DNA of 64,000 nucleotides from Protula sp. h YS-2021 (lineage: Eukaryota > Annelida > Polychaeta > Sabellida > Serpulidae). The notes below the pieces were generated by a model that ran no database searches, was not told the origin of the DNA, and worked only from the letters and a program-made list of their open reading frames with translations. The stretch is from NCBI GenBank assembly GCA_949752745.1, contig OX457032.1:8446271-8510270 (forward strand). The letters run 5' to 3'. The translations under genes were made by a program, and so were the position numbers. Below, one piece after another: positions 29,584-40,565 of this stretch (position 1 is the stretch's first letter; each line of letters opens with the position of its first letter).

Positions 29584-32500
29584 TTAACGAATGTTCTGAA
29601 AATCTACGCAGTTGAGTAGAATATGTTTTGCATTCAAACGTTCTTGACAACCAGTACATTGTGGAGGAGCATCGCCTCTCAAAAGATATCCGTGGGTGAT
29701 GTATGTGTGCCCGATTCGAACTCTATGCATAACCGTTGTGTCGCGAATACTGCCAGGAGCTAGGTGTTTTTGTCCAACTGTTGGTTGGATTTGAAAGAGT
29801 TTGTTATTTCTTTGTTCGTTCCATTTTTGTTGCCAAAGGTTTTTTACATAACTTGTAATATGGGGTTTAAAATCGGAGTATGGTATAAGAAGGTCGGATA
29901 TGTTGTAGTTTAGCGCCTCTTTTGCTGCCTGGTCCGCAGCTTCATTACCCGGTATGCCCACGTGGCTTGGCACCCAGCAAAATACTAGGGATTTGTCTTG
30001 TTTGACTGCCCTTTCGTAACGTTCTATTAGGTCTAGAATCATTGTGTTCGACACTTGCAGATTTTCTAGTGACTGTAAGACCGATAAGGAATCGACACAG
30101 ATAACGAATTTTTTGTACCTACTAATCTTGACGATTTCCATGGCTAGTTGGAGTGCCCGAACCTCCGCAGAAAAGATGGAGGAGCCGTTTGGTAATCTTG
30201 TTTTAAGGGTATTTGATTTTGTAACTATTGAGGCAGCAACTTGGTTATCGAGCTTAGATCCGTCTGTGTATATGAAATAATGGTGAGGGTAGGTTTCCTT
30301 TATCTCAGCAAACCTAACTTTGAATTCTTCAGCATTTGTTGTGTCTTTGGAGAAGTTTGTCAGAGTTTTGTTTATGGTTGGCCTTTGTATTTTCCATGTT
30401 GGGTATTTTGAAACTTTCAAGTTTGCAATTTGCTCAACTTTGATTCCAGCATTATTAAGGTGGTTGCGGATTGTAGTGCCAAAGGGTACGATAACCCTAG
30501 GGCGTGTGCTTAAGATTTCTGAATGGTCCTTTTCGAACACTGCCTTATGGGTGGGGTTTTCTTTGTTTGCGTATAGTTTAACTGCGTATTGCACTGACAG
30601 TTTGATTCGTTGGATATCTAGTGGTTGTTCATTTGATTCAACCTGAAGGCTTTCCGCAGGTGACGTTCTGAAGGCGTTAAGGCAGAGGCGAAGGCCTTGA
30701 TTTTGTATTGGGTTCAACATCTTCAAGTACGAAGGCCTGGCTGATCCGTAGACGATGCTACCATAATCTATTCTAGATCTTATTAATGATCTATACAGTT
30801 TTAATTTAGTACTGGTATCTGCTCCCCAGTCTTGAGCGGAGACGACTCGCAGCAGATTGAGTGCCTTTTGACATTTCCTCTTCACGTCTTTTATGTGGGG
30901 AATAAAATTTAGCTTCGAGTCCAGAATTAGACCAAGGAATTTGTTTTCCTTTACTACAGGTATCTGAGTGTTTGATAAGTATAAAATGGGATCGTCGTGT
31001 GGCTTTCGCTTGTTGCAGAAGTGCATACAAACTGTTTTGGTTTGCGAAAACTTGAAACCATTTTGGTCAGCCCATTTTTGAAGCGAGTTTATATTTTGCT
31101 GGAGGCGACGCTCGATAAGATTCATATTCTTGCCTCTGGCAGACATTGCAAAGTCGTCTACAAAGAGTGAGCTGTCTATTCCCTGTTTAGTTGCGGCTTT
31201 GATACTATTGATTTTGATTAGAAATAACAGAATTGATAGAATACAGCCTTGAGGATAGCCCTCTTCTTGCTCAAAATAATCCGAAAAAATGGAACCGAGA
31301 CGGACTTTAAACCGCCTGCCATTTAAAAACGCTTGAATGAATTCAGGAAGGCGGCCTCGTACACCAAAGTCGTGGAGATCTTGCATGACCCCGTGTTTCC
31401 AAGCCGTGTCGTAGGCTTTTTCTAAATCGAAGAAAACAGTGACGACATGTTCGTTATTGATAAAACCTTCTCTTATAAATGATTCGAGTCTAACCAGGTG
31501 ATCTATGGTACTTCTTTCTTTTCTAAAGCCGCTTTGGATGTCAGTAAGCAGATGGTTTTTCTCTAGATACAAAATTAGTCTTGCGGCTATCATTCGCTCT
31601 AGTGTTTTGCACAATGAACTTGTCAGGGATATTGGGCGGTAATTTTGGGGATTAGTAGAATCCTTATTAGGTTTTGGGATTGGTATGATAGTGGCTTCTT
31701 TCCATATTTCAGGAAAGTGTCCTGTGGTCCAGACTTGGTTGAGTAGTTCTAAGAGGACTTCAAGAGTTTCCTCAGGTAGGTGTTTTAGAACCTTGTAGTG
31801 CAGGTCGTCTGGTCCGGCCGCTGTGTCATGTGAGTTATGTATAGCGTCTTTTAATTCCGCTGAGGTAAAGGTGCTATTATACTGTTCCAAATTATTTGAG
31901 GTGAAGTCTATTGGTATTTGTTCTTTAATTTCTTTTATTTGACGGAACGCAAGAGAGTAATTTTCAGATGAAGAATTGAACTGAAAGGTTCTACCAAAGG
32001 TATTTGCTATTTCGTCGGGTTTTGTGATAGTTTGGTTGTTTGTAGTGAGGTGGTTTATGGGTTTTGAGATGTTTTTACCAGATATTTTTCGAATTATCTC
32101 CCATACTTTTTTGGTTGAATTGTTTTTGTTCAATCTGGAGATATATTCCGCCCAGGTTTGCTTTTTGCTTGTTTTGATGGTTCTGCGTGCTTCGGCACGT
32201 AGCCTTTTGTATTCAAGTTTGGTACTATTGTCCGGGCTGATGTAGAATTGGCGCAGAGCTGTTTTCCGCATGGCTATTGCTTTTTTGCAATCGTCGTTAA
32301 ACCAAGGTTTTTGTTGTTTTTTAGGATTTTCGGAAGTTTTAGGTATGGTTTTTTCCATGATTGCCTGGATTAGAGCCGTAAAAAATAAAATCGGGTCGTC
32401 GTCGTGCGTAAACTGGTTGATTTTAATGGCCTTTTTGCAGAGTTCCTGGAACAGTGACCAATCTGCTTTGTGGAATTTTCACTTTGGTATTCCTTTTTGT

Positions 32501-33153
32501 TGCTGTGGATCTGGTGTTTTTAATAAAATGGGGAAGTGGTCGCTGCCGTAAGTGTCATCTAAGACTTCCCATTCAAAATCTAAAAACAAATTACTAGATG
32601 CCATTGCAAGGTCGATAGAGGTTTTTGAGCCAGTGCCAGGGTGTAGGTATGTAGGAGATTTATCATTATAAAGTGAGAGATTGTGGAAATTTAGTAGGTT
32701 TTCAATTAGTTTACCTTTATGGTCGGTGCTTGTATTACCCCATAGGTCGCTATGTGCATTGAAGTCACCTAAAAACAGAATAGGTTTTGGTATTTGGCAA
32801 ATCAAGTCGTTGAGTTCTTCCGGTTGAGGTTTGGAGGGTGGTGGTAGGTATATGTTACAGATGGAAAAGGTTTTCTTCATTGTAACGCGAACTGCTGTTG
32901 CTTGCAGGTTTGTATTTAATTTGAGTTCACTTTGGATAACATTGTTTCGGATTAAGGTAGTGATTCCGCCCGAGGCGCGGTTGTTGTTGGCGTTTTTGTT
33001 ATAGGAAGTGTAACCGATTAAATTTGGCGGGTAGAGATCAGTACCGTATGTTTCTTGGAGGCAAAAGACAGACGGGTTACATTGTTGGCTCAGAGTTAAA
33101 AGATCTATCTGGTTGGTCCAAAAACCTCTTATGTTCCAGTGAATTATAGCCAT
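29584..33153 (-). pseudogene. Retrotransposon ORF2: endonuclease, reverse transcriptase, RNase H; one nonsense codon
   Basis: It copies element RNA into DNA at a nicked target. The start chosen is ATG at 33,151-33,153, just before AIIHWNIRG; an open frame reaches 33,366 but would overlap ORF1. Domains in order: apurinic-type endonuclease (HWNIRGFW, FCLQETYG, FLGDFNAHSDLWG, YGSDHFPIL), reverse transcriptase (RPISLTSSLCKTLERM, FFDLEKAYDTAWK, GYPQGCILS, SLFVDDFAM), RNase H (YTDGSK, SAEVRALQLAM, VDSLSVLQ, WVPSHVGIPGNEAADQAAK) and a Cys/His end (CTGCQERLNAKHILLNC). The only break is a TGA at 32,479-32,481 between endonuclease and reverse transcriptase; the frame is identical on both sides. All catalytic residues seen are intact. 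Confidence 0.9.
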
Positions 33154-33217
33154 GTTACTTGCTCTTGGCTCGTGACCGATGTATAAAAACCCTTGGCAAA
33201 TGGACAAATGTCGTCTT

Positions 33218-34627
33218 TTATTTGCTGTGGCATCTAGGCCTCTGTATCGACACCCGAGGCGGTTTTGGCTGCAGAGGCAGAGAGCACAGCGAGGAATTTC
33301 TTTGGTCGTCCTCTGCCAGTTGTAGCGGCCGAGGGTGTGGTGGTGACTTTCTTTCGTCTGCCTCATTCACCTCCATAAGGGGGCTGAATCTATTTTCGTT
33401 TTCGGCTGTACGTTGTTGCAGTTTTTCCTTCACCAGCCGGACTCTGTTCTTTAATCTATTTCTGGTTTCTGTGTCCAGGTTATTCTGGTTACTCCTGGGA
33501 CTTGGTGTCAGTGATCTAGTCGCCGTTTGCCTCTTATTTCGTACTGTTGGGGATCGAGTGGTCTTAGTTTTTATTGACGTAGCCGATTCGAGGGCTGGTG
33601 TTCTCACCTTAGGTCTAGCACCACCCTTTGAGGGAGGGCTGCTGTCTGAATGTTCGAATGTAGTTTCCGACTGGGTGGACTTAGATGACTGCTTGGGTTG
33701 GTTGACTTGAATGGTTCTCTGTTGTGAGATCCAAGTCAAGTCTGTTTGGGTCATAGCATCGGCCAGGGACTTAGTTGCCTTGGCAACTGCCGCGTAGCTT
33801 TTGGTGCTTCGAGTTTGGTAAACAAGTTTACGCGCCTCAGGGTACGGAATGGATTGTTCATATTTGACCTTCTGTACCTCTTTTTCTGCGATCCATGCTG
33901 GGCACTCCTTTGAGGACGTTGGGTGATTGCCTTTGCAGTTGATGCATTTGCTTTTAGAGGTACAGGTTTTGTAGTCATGACCATCTTCGCCACAGTTAGC
34001 ACACGTTTTCTCAGTTTTTTTGCATCTGCTACTGCCGTGCCCGTATCGTTGACAGTTATAGCAGCGTACGGGATTCGGTACATAGAGTTTTACGCCAAGT
34101 TTTAGATAACCGACTTTAATGTCTGTCGGGTGCGTTGATCTTTGAAAAGTCAGTACATAGGTTCCGCGGAAGCCAAGTCTGCGGCAACCTGTGACTCCGT
34201 ACTTGCCTAATTCACTAACGAGTTCTTCCTCCGTACAGAATTTGAGATCAGGGTGGCTGACCACCCCTTTGGTGTAATTCAGTGATTGATGAGGTGTACT
34301 TTTAACCGGTGTGTTTACGAAGGTTTTGATTTGTAATAGGTTTTTGCTTTGTTGCGCCGAGAAAACTTGAACAAGTATATCGCCTGAGCGTAAGCGTTTT
34401 ACGGTATGATGAGAGCCTACAAGTGATGTTACACCCTTTTCTATGGCAAAGGGTGAAAGTCTGAAAGGACCGGGAGTAATTATTATGAATTCAAAAAACG
34501 GCGTCGGAGGAGACTCGATGTGTATGTGGGGGCGCTTGTTTGCGCCTCTGGGTGTCTGTGCTTCGGTAAACTCTATATTTGTTTTTCCTTCTTTTTCTTT
34601 TTCCTTTTGTTTTTCAATACAATCCAT
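33218..34627 (-). CDS. Retrotransposon ORF1: gag-like nucleic-acid-binding protein
   Basis: An intact 469-codon frame from ATG at 34,625-34,627. An RRM-like N-terminal half (GPFRLSPFAIEKGV, VFSAQQSKNLLQIKTFVN, GFRGTYVLTFQ) is followed by three CCHC-type zinc knuckles (CYNCQRYGHGSSRC, CANCGEDGHDYKTC, CINCKGNHPTSSKEC). The tail is basic and Ser/Thr/Pro-rich. It would package element RNA into ribonucleoprotein particles. It ends 65 bp before the ORF2 start, so ORF2 translation probably relies on reinitiation. Confidence 0.9.
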   Translation of the reverse strand: MDCIEKQKEKEKEGKTNIEFTEAQTPRGANKRPHIHIESPPTPFFEFIIITPGPFRLSPFAIEKGVTSLVGSHHTVKRLRSGDILVQVFSAQQSKNLLQIKTFVNTPVKSTPHQSLNYTKGVVSHPDLKFCTEEELVSELGKYGVTGCRRLGFRGTYVLTFQRSTHPTDIKVGYLKLGVKLYVPNPVRCYNCQRYGHGSSRCKKTEKTCANCGEDGHDYKTCTSKSKCINCKGNHPTSSKECPAWIAEKEVQKVKYEQSIPYPEARKLVYQTRSTKSYAAVAKATKSLADAMTQTDLTWISQQRTIQVNQPKQSSKSTQSETTFEHSDSSPPSKGGARPKVRTPALESATSIKTKTTRSPTVRNKRQTATRSLTPSPRSNQNNLDTETRNRLKNRVRLVKEKLQQRTAENENRFSPLMEVNEADERKSPPHPRPLQLAEDDQRNSSLCSLPLQPKPPRVSIQRPRCHSK

Positions 34628-34790
34628 ATAGTTTGTTTTTGTTTTCTTCCAGGTCTGCCGGCCCCGGCCCTACTCTGACCACCGAATCCGGCAGCGGGGG
34701 TTACCCGCCCAGGGCTAGGACAGCTGGAATACTACAAGCACCTATGTGGGAAGACTCGACAACACAGGTGGAGTATTGACCCGATTGAGC

Positions 34791-35670
34791 CGCAGTTTTT
34801 TTTTTTAACTTTACGGCCAGCCGTTAATGATCGTGAAGGGCCTGGAATTCACGACCGCCCCTCTTTGGCCGAAGAGTCGGACCAAAGCCACGTGTTGGCA
34901 ACAGGTCCCCATAGTAGTAAATGTATGTGAGAGGCCTACGTAGGGGAAAGAGTGCCTCAATGACCAGGACTCCTGTCTCCTGCCACTATGGGATGCAATC
35001 CACGGCACAGTGCGTTGATGGGACTGGAGTACTTTCAATGAAGAAGACCCCAGCAGTTGAACATCAGACTGGAACGCACTACAGATTGCCACGCTTTTAT
35101 GCGATTAACGTGGGAACGTTGTTAACCTTGTGTCTGGAGTAGATCTATGAAAAAAGACTATTGCAGTTGAAACTAAGGTTCAGAACTCTATCCGTCAAAA
35201 AATGAAGCAAATGGAAAGCACTAAGGGAAGAGAGGTCACTATCTAATTCCAATCGATCACATTGGCAGGACTAGAATTAGGAAGAAAAGGTATTGTAAGA
35301 TGAGATTTTACTGTAATTAAGGTGTTTATTTTAGCATATTTTAGTTATTTAGTTAGTTAAATGATTTGTTCAACGACACGACCGACCCTTAGCGGGTTAC
35401 ATTGTGTCAGTAGCTATGAAAATGGTAGAAACAATTATTTAAGTGTTATGGGTATATGTTATTGAGAAGGCATATATTATAGGTTACTAAGCGAGTGGTG
35501 ATATTTTTGAAGGTAGAAAGGGAAAGGTTAGTGAGATGATAAAGTGGTGATAGGGGGATGGTTGGGAGGGGGGCGAGATACCAGTAGAACTGAGATAAAC
35601 CCAGTAAGACTGGTACCCCGAGGGGGGTCGGAATATCGACTCCGGCCTCCCTTTGGGTCAAGGGGCTCCT
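34791..35670. repeat. Repeat fragments 5' of the retrotransposon
   Basis: No gene. A T-run at 34,795-34,806 marks an element boundary. At 35,348-35,420 there is AGTTAGTTAAATGATTTGTT followed by CAACGACACGACCGACCCTTAGCGGG, related to the 3' end at 29,336-29,390. The rest (35,500-35,670) has a purine-rich stretch and GGTACCCCGAGGGGGGTCGG, possibly a short element, unidentified. Confidence 0.5.
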
Positions 35671-36061
35671 TTAAAAATAAAGGGTCGGACCCAAGTGAGG
35701 CAGTTTAACGTCATGCCCGGGACATACAAGCGATAACATTCGCGACTTTTCAGCACAAAACACATCAAATATGAAATACAACCATATCCAGTGCAGTCTG
35801 TTCCAAGAATGGGGCCATACATTTAAAGAACCGAGCAAATGTGACAAAAATATATTCTGACCAGCATTTCCAAAAAATCTAAAAATACTTAAAATATAAA
35901 AAATATATAAATATAAAAACAAATATATAAAACACACATACACGTGATAATATTCACTACAGTTTAGTTCAGAACATATTGTGGACCGATTCGAAATGCG
36001 CACACACGTTTGATAAATAGATGAATCCAACGACGTCGTTGCAGGGAGCCAGAGTCGGAAG
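35671..36061. other. Non-coding sequence downstream of the integrase pseudogene
   Basis: AT-rich with no supported gene. Open frames here are out-of-frame continuations with biased composition. It may be the 3' part of the integrase-bearing element. Confidence 0.4.
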
Positions 36062-37365
36062 TTAAGGATCCAGTTTGTACGTGAGCCATCGGTATTCTCT
36101 TGCGCCACGGCTCTGCCCACAAGACCCGTAGACAACAACGGCTGTGTCGGATACGGCGTCACTGGCGTCAGGTACCGGTTCGGGTGGCGACTGGTAAAGT
36201 TTCACCAAAGAAACATTAACAAGTGCCTTCCTTCCAAGCAGCTTCAAGGTTCCTGACTTGTTCATTCGCTTGACTTTGAAAGGCCCAGTCAACCTCGGGG
36301 TCAGTTTGTCTCCTCTGCGTGCGTTACAAGGTCACCGATGCTATATATTGGGGTTTGGTGGGCCTGGTCAAAGTTCTTCTTCTGGGCGGCCTGGGCAGCT
36401 GTGATGCTGTTCAGTGCTGTCGAATTAAGTTGGGCTACAGCGGACACTTTCTTCTTCAGGTTCTTCATCACAGCTCTCGCCCTGTTCACCGGTTGGAGGT
36501 ACTTCCTCAATTGGAATCTTTGCCTTTCTACCGAACGCAAGGAAAAAGGGGCTTTCTTTCGTTGACTTGTGAACGCTACTACGATAGGCCAAAGTGCTGG
36601 GTCAATGTACCTATCTCACCCGGTCTGGCACTTCACTATGGAGTTGATTAGCGTTTGGTTGTACCGCTCTGTCTGGCCGTTCGACTGGGGATGGAGGCTT
36701 TCGTGACCCGATGTTCAACGCTGAGTCGGCCGAACAGCTCGTCGTTGATTTGGTTGCGATACTCCCCGCCTTGGTCAGTGACGATTACTGATATGGATCC
36801 GTATTGGCATATCAGGGAGGTGATGAAATTGGCTACATATGGAGTCTTTGAAAGAAGTGTTGCATCTTCTGGCCAATTTGTAAGGTAGTCGGCAGCTACG
36901 ACGATGCTCCCAGAAGACGTTGTTGGTAGTGGTCCGACAAGGTCCATACCAAACTGTGTGAAGCTCTTATCTGGTGCAGGAATGGGGTGCAGGACTGCAG
37001 GCGTCTTCTTTATATGGTTGGAATGCTGGCACTCGTCGCACTGACCTGGAAGAAAGCAACATATTAACAGATATCAACAGTAAACGGGGGAGGGCCCATT
37101 CTACACATGTAATTTTGACCGGGGTCCATTCTAGATATGTAATTTTGAGCGGGGAGTCCAGTGCACATATGATTTTGACCGATGGCAAAATATATAAAAA
37201 TATCAACTTACCAATAAAACTTGGACATGCTTGTCTATCTAACCTGGCCAAAAATACCGCGACATAATTTTGTTGATTCAAAGATTTGTTGATGCCAAGA
37301 TGGCCAGAGGCGGGTTCAGAATGACGGGCTCTGAGAATCCTGTCTTTTTCAGTCTCGGAAACCAC
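36062..37365 (-). pseudogene. Ginger/Ty3-type integrase gene, decayed, possible intron
   Basis: Reading leftward: an H2C2 zinc-binding start (ARHSEPASGHLGINKSL ... QCDECQHSNH), a DDE integrase core (FGMDLVGPLP, VIVTDQGGEYRNQ, then NGQTERYNQTL in a shifted frame), and a C-terminal GPF module (LTGPFKVKRMNKSG, ALVNVSLVKLYQ). Frameshifts lie near 36,690, 36,535 and 36,310, plus a TGA near 36,600. Between the two zinc halves lies ~165-210 bp with donor-like TTG|GTAAGT (near 37,213) and acceptor-like TTCCAG|GT (near 37,050). Reverse transcriptase and LTRs were not seen, which favours a Ginger DNA transposon or a domesticated integrase over a full Ty3 element, though a fragment of the latter is not excluded. 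Confidence 0.72.
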
Positions 37366-37469
37366 TCGGAGGGTCCGTATTTTTTGTTGTCATTCACAGA
37401 TACTGCACATATTCTTCTAAAATTTCTTTTAGCGCCTTTTCTGTCTTTCGGTGACACAACTGATTTCGG

Positions 37470-37610
37470 TTTGATTGACTTATTGATTGATTTGTTTAAC
37501 GACACCGGCAACCCGTTAGGGTCATATTGTGTCGGTTCTGTTGCTATAGGAAGACTCAGTTGAAAGTAAAATCAATTAAAATTAGACATAACAAGTAGTG
37601 TATAATTTCG
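37470..37610 (-). mobile_element. 5'-truncated 3' end of the 29-kb retrotransposon family
   Basis: Matches 29,336-29,460: TTTAACGACAC, CAACCCGTTAGGGTCATATT, GTGTCGGTTCTGTTGCTATA and AAAATCAATTAAAATTAGAC. It begins with irregular GATT repeats (plus strand), the same kind of tail as the full copy. It inserted beside or within the integrase pseudogene. Confidence 0.85.
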
Positions 37611-38735
37611 GCCGAAACTTGTTGCTGTCACTGGAACCAATGAAATTGGCTATATCCTATATCTCAGATTTATCTATTTTAGCACAAACACACCACTTTC
37701 GGATTAATGCCTTTTGAGTGATTATTAGTGACTTTGAATTACTTGTCAATAATAATTTTCAGATGGTAAAACCAGCAATCGGACTGCCTTATATAGAGCA
37801 AAGCTAGTAATTCCTTAACATACACGGGCCAATAAAAATGTAATCAAGACTTGAAAACCAATCAAAATTAATTTCCTTAAGCACTGGGTAAATATTTGTA
37901 ATTCGAAAACAAATGAAACCCAATCAAAGTTAATTTCCTTGAGCATGAGTAAGTAATTGCAATTCGAAGCATTACATATAAATTGCAATTGTAACACGGC
38001 ATGATCGACTCTGGATACAACAGCACAATGCATGAAAAATGTATATGTCTTTAATATAAAGGATTCACATGGGTCCTGTTAAAAATATGATAATTGCAAT
38101 TTTAATGCGACGTGTTCTACTCTCACACTATAAGTATAATGGATAACAGAACTGTTCCCCTTCCTTTTGATCCAAAGGATTCACATGGGCCAAATTGAAA
38201 ATGTGGCAATAGCAACGCGTATAGTACATAAAACAAGTGTTCTGGTTCCCTTTAATTCAATGGAGTCACATTACTGCACCAAGTGATGCGCAATTCACAT
38301 TAATAATTGAAAAACTTAAAAATTACAGGGGAGGGGGGGGGGTAAAAATTCCACAGAGGGGCTCAATATTAAAGGTCCAAAATTGTGACCTCCTGGTCGC
38401 ATCTACATATGTAGATCTGACTGGGGTGTCAGCATTTAGGGAGAGGGGGGGGGTAAAATCTACATATCGCGCCAGCATAGTGCGATTATGCGATCAAAGC
38501 TTTCGTTTACTGCTTCTCACCACGGAAAACATCTATTTCACAAGAAATGCAGCGGAACTGCAGGCTTGGTCACGAAAACTTATTCGCAGACATTCGAGCC
38601 CGAAATAAGACCAATAATTTGGCACCATTGCACTTCATGACCATTGATATACGCCATTGGGTAATTAATTACATGCAGTGTTTTCTGTTTTGTTTTTAAT
38701 TTACTGTAAAGATTCATAAGTCTTCAAAATGCAAA
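37611..38735. other. Intergenic sequence without recognised genes
   Basis: AT-rich, with two G-runs (38,331-38,342 and 38,442-38,453), each followed by GTAAAA. Phrases CAATCAAAATTAATTTCCTT and CAATCAAAGTTAATTTCCTT (37,860-37,940) form a short direct repeat. A 123-codon ORF (38,237-38,608) crosses the G-runs and shows no domain. Confidence 0.6.
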
Positions 38736-39290
38736 ATTAAACGTGGAGGTTCGCAAATTAGTTAAAAATAGTAGTTCAAGAAAAAATAAAGGTGTTGTTA
38801 GAGATATATGTTTACTTGCACATCTGCATTGTCCGCGTAGCGATGCTGCTCCCAACACACACGTTCACTCTACGGTGCTACCTGCCTTATTTGCTATGTT
38901 TATGTAATAACCGTTTATATATTTGATTATTTTTACACTTATTTAAATGGAACACATGTATTGACTAGTAAATAAACAAATCATATATGAGTTGTCTTTT
39001 GTGTTTGTTGCATTAGACCTGATCTTTTTTCCTTTTCTGAGCGGAGCAGGGGAGGCTGAGAGTTCACAAACCCACTCACCTAATTTATATCAACTCATTT
39101 CATTCGGTAAATACGAAAGTGACCAGAAAAGTGCAGTTTCTGGTTAGGACTGCGCACATCTGAAGGCCACTACGTACTGACGACGCTACACCAGAATGGC
39201 AGCACAAGAACCTTTATACATGGTCTCGTGCAAAATGTGTCAAATTATATCAATTTTTGACCAAGTTGGAATCGGCCAATTTGCAACTTG

Positions 39291-39389
<99 letters not shown>

Positions 39390-40204
39390 CAATAAGTGTT
39401 AAGTTTCAAAAGGCTGTACCTTATAGTTTCTGAGAACTTGTTCGAACAAAACCGCAAGTTTCGAAGGGGCAGGGGGAAGGGTGCAGACAAACACAGTTAA
39501 ATGGCCATCGTCAGTTTTTATCTTTTACTTCACTTTTTTATTAATGTTTCTTAGTTATATAGTGATACAAAGTAACAGTCAGCGAACCAAGGGGAACAGT
39601 GCCTCCATGCACTGCCCATTACAGTAACAGTGCTCACGCTCACCAAGCCATCGAATGCTCGTCATAGTAACGTGCTCACGCTCCCCAAGTCATCGAATGC
39701 CCATCACAATAACGCGCTCACGCCTCGCAAGTCATCGACTACCCATCACAGTAACGTGCTCACGCTCACCAAGCCATCGAATGCCCATCACAGTAACCGT
39801 GCTCACGCTCACCAAGCCATCGTGTGCTCATCACAGTAACCGTGCTCACGCTCCCCAAGCCTTCGACCGCCCATCACAGTAACGTGCTGACGCTCCCCAA
39901 GCCATTGAATGCCCATCACAGTAACCGTGCTCACGCTCCCCCAAGCCATCGACTGATCACCACAGTAGTCGTGTCCATGATCCCCAAGCCATGGGCTGAT
40001 CATTCTGGTACTCAATCTCGAGAGACAACTTGTTAAGTTTATGTATTTGAGGTATTGGTCATACAGTAAAAGTATCAAGAAATTCTCTTACAGTACCATG
40101 GTCCAGTTGTCCTCACCTTTTAACGCTAACATAAATAAAGTCTGTACGCACTATTAATCTGGATTCAAATGGCGCCTGAGCGGGCCCCAGCACAGCTGCA
40201 AACA
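38736..40204. repeat. Dispersed repeat Z, copy 2
   Basis: Matches 1-1,748 with a shorter minisatellite (39,605-39,960, about 8 units) and a much longer (AT)n tract. It passes directly into the CACGTG array at 40,205, so Z and Y are contiguous here. Confidence 0.88.
39291..39385. repeat. (AT)n microsatellite
   Basis: About 95 bp of uninterrupted AT dinucleotide. The same position in Z copy 1 (about 655-680) is only ~25 bp and imperfect, so this tract expanded. Confidence 0.97.
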
Positions 40205-40565
40205 GAACTGCAGCCGTGATCACGTGCAGCAGTAAAACTACGATCACGTGCAACAGTGCACCCGCCATCAGTTGAGTCACGATCACGTGCAGCAGTGGAG
40301 TCCCAATCACGTGCAGCAGTGTAGCCACGATCATGTCCAGTAGTGTAGCCACGATCATGTGCAGCAATGCAGTCACGATCGCGTACAGCACCGCAGTCGC
40401 GATCACGTGCAGCAGTATAGCCACGATCACGTGTAGCAGTGCACTTACGACCACGTGCAGCAGTGCAGTCACAATCACGTGCAGCTACAATCAAGTGCAA
40501 CAACGTAGTCACGATCACGTACACCAATAGTCACGACCACGTGCAGCAGTGTAGCCACGACCATT
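40205..40565. repeat. 24-bp CACGTG-rich tandem repeat, copy 3 (longest)
   Basis: About 14-15 units of the CACGATCACGTGCAGCAGTG family. It has extra units at its left end compared with 17,985 and 24,785. Confidence 0.9.

Larger units (their letters stand above)
29336..34790 (-). mobile_element. Near-full-length non-LTR retrotransposon with RNase H (I-group-like)
   Basis: Two ORFs in the order gag-like then endonuclease/reverse transcriptase/RNase H, on the minus strand. The 3' end (29,336-29,583) reads into short AATC repeats (TGATTGATTGATTGG on the plus strand) in place of poly(A). The 5' leader extends to about 34,790. The RNase H and zinc-knuckle ORF1 point to the I/Jockey-related group; a finer clade needs a phylogeny. 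Flanking target duplications were not identified. Confidence 0.88.

Noticed and set aside
29336..35660. LTR retrotransposon flanked by direct repeats
   Set aside because: The direct similarity of 29,340 and 35,350 is limited to a short 3'-end motif; the coding order and endonuclease identify a non-LTR element.
35671..36162. 163-codon minus-strand ORF
   Set aside because: Out of frame with the integrase C-terminus it overlaps; hydrophobic, AT-driven composition.
36974..37563. 97-codon plus-strand ORFs over the integrase region
   Set aside because: Antisense shadows of the integrase pseudogene, which has recognisable motifs on the minus strand.
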